64,000 nt of DNA from Jaltomata sinuosa (lineage: Eukaryota > Streptophyta > Magnoliopsida > Solanales > Solanaceae), in NCBI GenBank assembly GCA_003996215.1, contig QJPP01001637.1, positions 186,001-250,000 of the forward strand, written 5' to 3'. Shown one piece after another: positions 58,130-64,000 of this stretch. Within the stretch, counting starts at the first letter, position 1. Each line of letters starts with the position of its first letter. The notes beneath the pieces were generated by a model. It was given only the letters and a program-made list of their open reading frames with translations. It searched no databases and was not told where the DNA came from. The position numbers and the translations under genes were made by a program.

Positions 58130-58510
58130 AAAGATTGATAAGAAGAAGGAGGATAATCAGTTTAAGAAATTTGTTGACTTGTTTAGTAAGTTGTCAGTGA
58201 ACATTCCTTTAGTAGATGCCTTGCTACAGATGTCGAGGTATGCTAAGTTTATGAAGGAGCTTTAAAAAAAGAAAAGAGTTGTTGATTTGGGCACATTGGA
58301 GGCGTCACATCATTATAGTGCAATCATGGCAAGTAACATGGCCCCGAAGAGAGAACACTAGGAGTTTTTACTATTCCTTGCACCATCGAGGTGTACTTGT
58401 TTAATAAAGCCTTGTGTGACCTAGGGGCTAGCATTAATTTGATGCCTCTTGTGATTTTCAAGAAATTGGGCTTGGGATATCCCAGGACAACTCCAATGAG
58501 GTTGCTTATG
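58130..58510 (+). pseudogene. Element E protease, cut by LTR G
   Basis: FKKFVDLFSKLSVNIPLVDA, YAKFMKEL, then after a frame change KALCDLGASINLMPLVIF and KKLGLGYPRTTPMRLLM, where G begins. The catalytic Asp-Leu-Gly-Ala motif is intact, unlike in D. The same motifs in D show the two are related elements. Stops lie near 58263. Confidence 0.85.
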
Positions 58511-58706
58511 TGTAACACCTTAGGTGTTTAACATTGTCCTTCGTCCCATATCAAAGGCTACGAGCCTAAATTTGAGAGTTTTATTAATGTTGCACCGTGA
58601 TTTTAAAATATTTGATTTAAATTAGAATTGGGTAAAGAGTTATATTTTATTGCCTTTCTAAAATATCTCTAATATTTATGAAAAAATTCCTTAATTACGA
58701 TGTATT

Positions 58707-58739
<33 letters not shown>

Positions 58740-59488
58740 TTATAAGAGTTTTAGAATTTATTAATATTTTTGATGGAGATATTAAGTCTAGCTATGTAAA
58801 AAAATAATACTATTATATTAAATAACCTTTATATAAAATAGCTTTCCACTGTTTTGTTTTAATTTTTATTATAGTTGTATGTATATTTGTAGATAACATT
58901 TAATTCCATGGAGTAGCATTAAATGCACATATAGCCTTGTAAATATTTGCACCGCCTCACATCATTAATAACTAAATTAATTTTTGGGAAATTCAACATT
59001 TAAATTAATTTTGTAATCCACCGTTTAGTCTTAAGATATATATCACTTCTTGTCTTTTTGTTTTTCACCGGGTCACCTTGCCTCTTAGAAAAATCAGCAA
59101 ATCATCTTAATTTTTCTCCATAATTCTCCGTTAATGTTCCGTTGAGTGATCTCCAAGCTATGGCAAAGTAATTATCGAACTAGGCTACATTGGTATTCTG
59201 CTAGTCTCGTGAATTATTTGTCATCTAGTTCTCTGAATTTGAAGCAGTAGTAGTATGGATTAGAGGGGGATTAAAGGTAGAGTGGATGCTGGTTGCATCA
59301 TGGTAAGCGTCCTTCAATCCCCGTTCTTTGGTAGCTTGAGTTCCGAACCCATATGCTTCTTAGTTAGGTAATTTTTCGTTGTTAAATTGTAATACTTCCC
59401 GATGTTATATTAGAGTTGTGTTTTCTTTATAGCTATTGTAGAGGGTGAGGGAGAGGAGTCGTGGTGGGTTCGTGAACCCGACGCTAAG
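58511..59488 (+). repeat. LTR of a further retrotransposon (G), interrupted by element F
   Basis: It starts TGTAACACCTTAGG exactly where E's protease stops, and is cut at 59488 by F, so only its start is seen. It contains a TA dinucleotide tract (about 58713-58738). The start resembles element C's LTR (TGTAACACC) but further similarity was not evident. Whether it is a 5', 3' or solo LTR cannot be told. Confidence 0.65.
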
Positions 59489-62400
59489 TGTCACGACCCT
59501 AAACTGGGCCATGATGACGCCTACATAATCCTCCAGTAGACAAGCCTAATCCAAACACGCGAAAGACAATAATAATAATTAAACTAAGGAAAAGCAGAAG
59601 ATATAAATGAAAAGACAGGCCCACTAACATATATACATACCAACGTACAAAATATACAAAAGATGGCCCTAAAGTGACCGAAAAGACAAAACAACACGAG
59701 AACCACCCCGGACCTGGCGTCACTAGTACAAGAGCAACTAAAGTAAGGAGTAGCTAAACAACACACGCTATCTATCCAAAATACAAAATATAGACATGAT
59801 GTACAAGATGGAAAGTATATAAAGTCTCCAAAAGCCGCCGGGAGCTCACCGCGATCTGAACTGCAACAGGCCTCGAACGACATGAAGGTCAATGAGGGTG
59901 GCTCGTACTAAGTGTTGCATTAGAAAAAGATGCAGAGTGTAGTATGAGTACCATGATAACGGGTATTCAGTAGGCATCTTAGTCCGACCGAGCGCAGAAA
60001 GATAATATATAAATAATAGATACAAGAAAGTAGCTAAAATTACAGGGATCCACCTAAATCTAGTTATAAATCCGAGCACATATCAATAATCCAACAAGGT
60101 GAAAAGCAGACAAGGTCAAGCCAAAACCAGAGACAATCCACGTGCCAAAGCAAATGCAATGCGATGCACGATGATGCATGTGTGAATGCAATATAATATA
60201 AACCTGGAATACAACATCGGGCGGCCAGAATACCGCGTTGGACTATGCATATATATATGTGAAAGTAAAATACCCAGAATAATGCATCGGGGGTCCAGAA
60301 TACCGTATCGGACTATAAATATATGCATAAAATAGTAGTTTCTCTTTTTCCTTCCAAAATCCATAGTAATACTCAAAGTAATTTGTTTAAGTTCAAAAAT
60401 CACCACAACCGTAGTAAATCCTCATTTCAAACCAAAATCCTTGAAAAAAATACTTCCATGTTGTACCAATGATATGCCATGAAATGTGAGTATAAAATAT
60501 CCGCAAACAGAGAAAAACCACACACGAACAGGCAGAACAGGGCAGATATATCCTCCAAACCAAGAGAACTGACATGAAATTCCGTTCAAATCCAAGCCAT
60601 GGCCTCGGGCCTACAGTTACACACAACGATAGAATAAAGTGGGTAAAACAGAAAATAAAAGCGAAAACCACCCGGAATCTCTATTCTATCTCTAAAGCCT
60701 CCTAAAAGCAACTAAGGATTCTATACTAGCCAAACAGATAAAGCAAGCTCCTAGGCTAAGGATAGCATAACAGTTCTAGACTAATAACCCGAAATGGCCA
60801 ATTAAAGTGATAAACAAGATTTAAGCCTAAATTCTATCTAATATCAAACCTAACGTTCCATTAACACACACATATATATATAATCTAACTAAACTCAATC
60901 TAGAAGGTAAATCGTAACCTACCTCGGGATCGAACTACAAGCACGAACCGTCACTCGTGTGCCTTCTCTTTTTAAACAACCTCAAAAAGCTGCCACGCTA
61001 TCAAGAACATAATCTAGGTGTCAAGACAAAAATAACGACACCCATATTGCTATACGAAAAATCAGGCCGGAAATCGAGTCAGAAATGACCCTCGGGGACC
61101 GCATAACAAAACTGAAAACAAAAATCACAAATATACACATGGTGGGTCAATGGACCGTACCCAAAGTTTGGGCGCGAATGGAGCTCGATTCAGAGCCCAA
61201 AACAGCCCCTAAGTGCTACTAATTCGAGGGATCAAAATGGAAAAATTCAAAATTTAAAGGCGGAAACTTACCCTTAAACAAGAGAAAACACGCCACGGAA
61301 GTGAGTCGCACGAACTCACTAGCATGCAGCCCAAAGAAAACAGATTTCTACAAGTAATGTCCAAGCTTAAGAATTAACAATAATGGAGTTTTAATAACAA
61401 GGAGAAGAAGAGAGCTTTGGGGAAATGAAACTTACCAAAAACGAGGGAACACAAATTCATGGAGAGCTAATGATTTCCCCAGGTCTATGAACTATTTGGA
61501 GCAATTTGAAGAGGATTATATGGTGTTTGAGAGTGAGGGGATATGAACAAAGTGGCTGGAAAAATGAAGTTGGAGTTTTAAATAGCTTCCAGGGGTCCTT
61601 CATCACGATCGCGATAGGACCCCCGCGTTCGCGGAGAACAGCTGGCCCGACCATCGCAATCACGACGGTCCACCCCGCATTCACAAAGAGAAAAGTTGAG
61701 CCTGGTCCCAGCCGGCTTCATCACGAATGGGACGAGCAACCTTTGTGATCGTGATGGTCAAGAAACTAAACCATCATGAACGGAATGGAAGCTCCGCGAT
61801 CGTGAAGACCAAAATGGTCTGCAACAATATTGCAACAATCAACAATTTCACCAAGGCCCAAAGTTCATCCGACGGACCCTCGAGATTCATCTGGAACCCC
61901 GTAAACACAAACCAACCATGCTACCCTACCTAAAATGGCATTTCAGACACAATGGAATTGAGGAAACTCCCAACGGAGATCGTGTTAATAAAAAGTGGGT
62001 CCCGCGCCCAAAGCCAACTCGGAACTCAAAATCAAAAAATTAGTCCGGAATCCCCGGGACCCAAACCAAAGTTTCCCCTAGCTCAAAGTCGACATTCTGG
62101 AGCCATCAACATTGACGGAATTTCCATCTGAGGCCGTCTTCTCTGAATGTTGACCAAAGTCAACCCTACCAGCCAAATTGACTTTAAAACCCACAAAGCA
62201 ACACAAAACCAAATCGAAAGCACCCAGACCCTAACCAATGGTCCCACTAGACAAAAATCCCCGTTCCGGAGCCAATGAAACTGTTGGAATTCGATTCTAA
62301 GCACGTTTACCAAGAAAATTGACCAAAGTCAAAGATTTTATAAGTTCAAGTTCGAAAACAGGGAAGTGGTCATAACGACCTAATGAATGGCCTGGGCACC

Positions 62401-62547
62401 AAACCATCAGTCTCGGCAAGTCATAAATGACCTATAGCTGCTGAGGGAAAGCTCAAAATGCAGAAAAGATCACCAAAATTCTGTTCAGGGTTCTAAATTC
62501 AACGATGGAGGCACGGAAAATGGAAAATAACCTGAAGGGTCATTACA
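59489..62547 (-). repeat. 3' LTR of element F (B family), full length
   Basis: 3059 bp, TGTAATGACCC (62547) to AGGGTCGTGACA (59489); left target copy CTAAG (59484-59488). It is like B's LTR, with the CCCGGAATACCGCATCGG-like cluster (60204-60317), donor-like GGTAAGT sites (61266-61272 and 61430-61436), a TATA-like TATTTAAA (61577-61584), a GC-rich patch with GATCGCGAT words (61595-61790) and TTGAC-N4-GTCAA palindromes at 62150-62163 and 62319-62332 (169 bp apart). It shows what B's 3' LTR lost. Confidence 0.92.
61577..61584 (-). promoter_or_regulatory. TATA-like box in F LTR
   Basis: TATTTAAA (minus) directly downstream of the GC-rich patch, at the position shared with B, M1 and A. Donor-like GGTAAGT lies about 145 bp further on at 61430-61436. 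Confidence 0.5.
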
Positions 62548-62562
62548 ACATCTACTACTAAA
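62548..62562 (-). promoter_or_regulatory. Polypurine tract of element F
   Basis: Minus-strand AGTAGTAGATGT abuts TGTAATGACC, as in A and B. Confidence 0.7.
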
Positions 62563-64000
62563 AGAACTTTCTTCCGCAACATCGGGTCCGCATGTCGGTC
62601 TCGATCTCCTAAGTAGCCTCCTTGACAGGACGATGCCGCCATTGAACCTTAACAGACGGAATCTCCTTGGACCTCAACTTCCTAACCTGTCTGTCCAAAA
62701 TAGCAAGAGGCTCCTCCTTAAAAGCTAAAGACTCATCTAACTAAACCGACTCAAACTGAAGCATGTGAGACTCGTCCAAAATATACTGTCACAGCATAGA
62801 AACCTGAAACACAGGATGAACGCTAGAAAGAGCGGGAGGCAAGGCTAACTCGTAAGCAACCTCTCTAATATGACGAAGGATCTTAAATGGCCCAATGAAC
62901 CTTGGACTGAGCTTACCCTTCCTCCCGAACCGCATCACGCCCTTCATGGGAAATACCTGAAGGAACACACTGTCACCCACCATTAACTCTAGATTTCAAA
63001 ATCTCCGGTCATCATAACTATTCTGCCTATTCTGGGCCATGCAAAGTCTATCCTGAATAACCCAAACTCTATCCATAGAATCACAAAGCAAGTCGGTACC
63101 CCATGGACTAACCTCGAAAGCATCAAACTAAACCACTGGAGATCTACACCGCCTACCATACAAAGCCTCGAACGAAGCCATCTGAATGCTGGAATGGTAA
63201 CTATTATTATATGCAAACTCTGCCAAGACTAAATATTGGTACCACTGACCCCCGAAATCAATAACATAGGCTCGCAACATATCCTCCAGAACATAAATAG
63301 TATGCTCCGACTGACCATCCTTTTGTGGATGAAAAGTGGTGCTAAGCTCAACTCTAGTACCCAACTCTCTCTGAAGAGACTACCAAAAGTGCAAGGTTAA
63401 CTGAGTACCTCAGTCAAAGATGATAGAAACTGGCAGACCATGCAATCAGACAATCTCTCGAGTATAGATCTAGGCCAACCTCTCGGAACTGTAGGAAGTC
63501 TGAACCGACAGAAAGTGGGCAGACTTCATGAACCTATCCACGATAACCCAAATAGCATCAAATCTTCGCAGAGTACATGGAAATCCGACTACAAAATCCA
63601 TGGATATACGCTCCCATTTCCACTCCGATATGGGTAGCCTCTGTGACAAACCACCTGGCCTCTGGTGCTCAAACTTCACCTGCTGATAGTTCAAGCACCT
63701 GGATACGAAAGACGAAATATCCCTTTTCATCCCATACCACCAGTAGTGCTGCCTCAAGTCACGATACATCTTAGCTTCCCCAGGATGAATGGAATATCTA
63801 GAACAATGAGCCTCCTCCAATATCAATCTGACCAAGTCACTAACTCTAGAAACGCAGATACAACCCTCGATCCTCAGAACACCCTCTGAATCTAAAGTCG
63901 CCTTCCTAGCCTCACCACTCAACACCTTGTCACGAATGATCCTCAATCTCGCATCATCAAACTGCTATGCCCAAATCTGTTCCAACAAGGAAGACCTAGC
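62548..64000 (-). pseudogene. Element F integrase and chromodomain-like tail (runs off window)
   Basis: From the right edge: RIIRDKVLSGEARKATLD, the zinc domain with YSIH and RQHYWWYGMKR but CLNY where CLNC is expected, MDFVVGFP with the first catalytic Asp, SAHFLSVQTSYSSERLA, then FD-stop-GTQLT retaining the second Asp (about 63410) and GQSEHTI retaining Glu (about 63305). YNNSYHSSI, ALYGRRCRSPV, GDSVFLQVFPMKGVMRFG, VHPVFQVSML and SVKVQWRHRPVKEAT follow. The last ~50 bases before the purine tract are shortened relative to B. It is broken by stops at 63417, 63126 and others. Confidence 0.88.

Larger units (their letters stand above)
54868..58510 (+). mobile_element. Athila-like Ty3/gypsy element E, 5' part
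   Basis: A plus-strand 5' LTR, tRNA-Asp-like primer site, gag and protease are present; the rest is cut off by LTR G at 58511 and would lie beyond F, outside the window. The likely left target copy is TCCTT (54863-54867). It inserted into the gag of D, which is in the opposite orientation. Confidence 0.85.

Overview
This window looks like repeat-dominated, AT-rich plant nuclear DNA. No intact host protein gene, rRNA, tRNA or CRISPR array could be supported. It is a graveyard of nested transposons: Ty3/gypsy elements with 1.5-3.7 kb LTRs, a Ty1/copia remnant, a 5'-truncated RTE-type LINE with a TTG-rich tail, hAT-like and Stowaway-like non-autonomous DNA elements, and minisatellites. The LINE tail, the LTR families and the tRNA-iMet-type primer sites fit Solanaceae best. 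That is an inference from family resemblance; the species cannot be named.

Left block (1-21.6 kb): a plus-strand Ty1/copia remnant (RT/RNase H from 16704, 3' LTR from 18119) is cut twice. A 3.07 kb gypsy-type solo LTR (18288-21353, perfect TTTTG target duplication) sits inside its LTR. A minus-strand gypsy element (called M1) entered its RT gene; only M1's 5' LTR, primer site and gag start are in the window. A complete gypsy element (A, 4049-16371) then inserted inside M1's LTR. Element B (22395-31958, minus) follows: a complete but dead gypsy copy whose 3' LTR has lost about 1.15 kb, promoter included.

Middle block (32-44.7 kb): AT-rich DNA with no recognisable gene. It holds a dispersed segmental duplication (copies at about 33.0-34.5 and 36.8-37.5 kb, one split by a hAT-like element and the other keeping the empty site), a Stowaway-like MITE inside another element-like segment, two minisatellites, and an RTE-like LINE (41553-44032) split by a 1.2 kb hAT-like element.

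Right block (44.7-64 kb): a 5'-truncated minus gypsy element C abuts an Athila-like minus element D. D carries a perfect solo LTR (50870-52333, GTGTG duplication) in its RT and a second Athila-like element E (plus) in its gag. E is cut by a different LTR (G, 58511), which is cut by element F (minus, B family), running off the right edge. This is a four-level nest.

Comparing the LTRs suggests shared regulatory design in the long-LTR gypsy group (M1, A, solo LTR, B, F): TTGAC-N4-GTCAA palindromes spaced about 169 bp apart, then (in M1, A, B and F) a GC-rich CpG-bearing patch directly upstream of a TATA-like box, then a splice-donor-like site about 145-160 bp further on. Most nonsense codons in the old polyproteins look like C-to-T or G-to-A changes, the pattern expected from methylated-cytosine decay. 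I found no evidence of a new gene system. The most worthwhile signals are the shared LTR promoter architecture, the candidate leader intron and the nested chronology.
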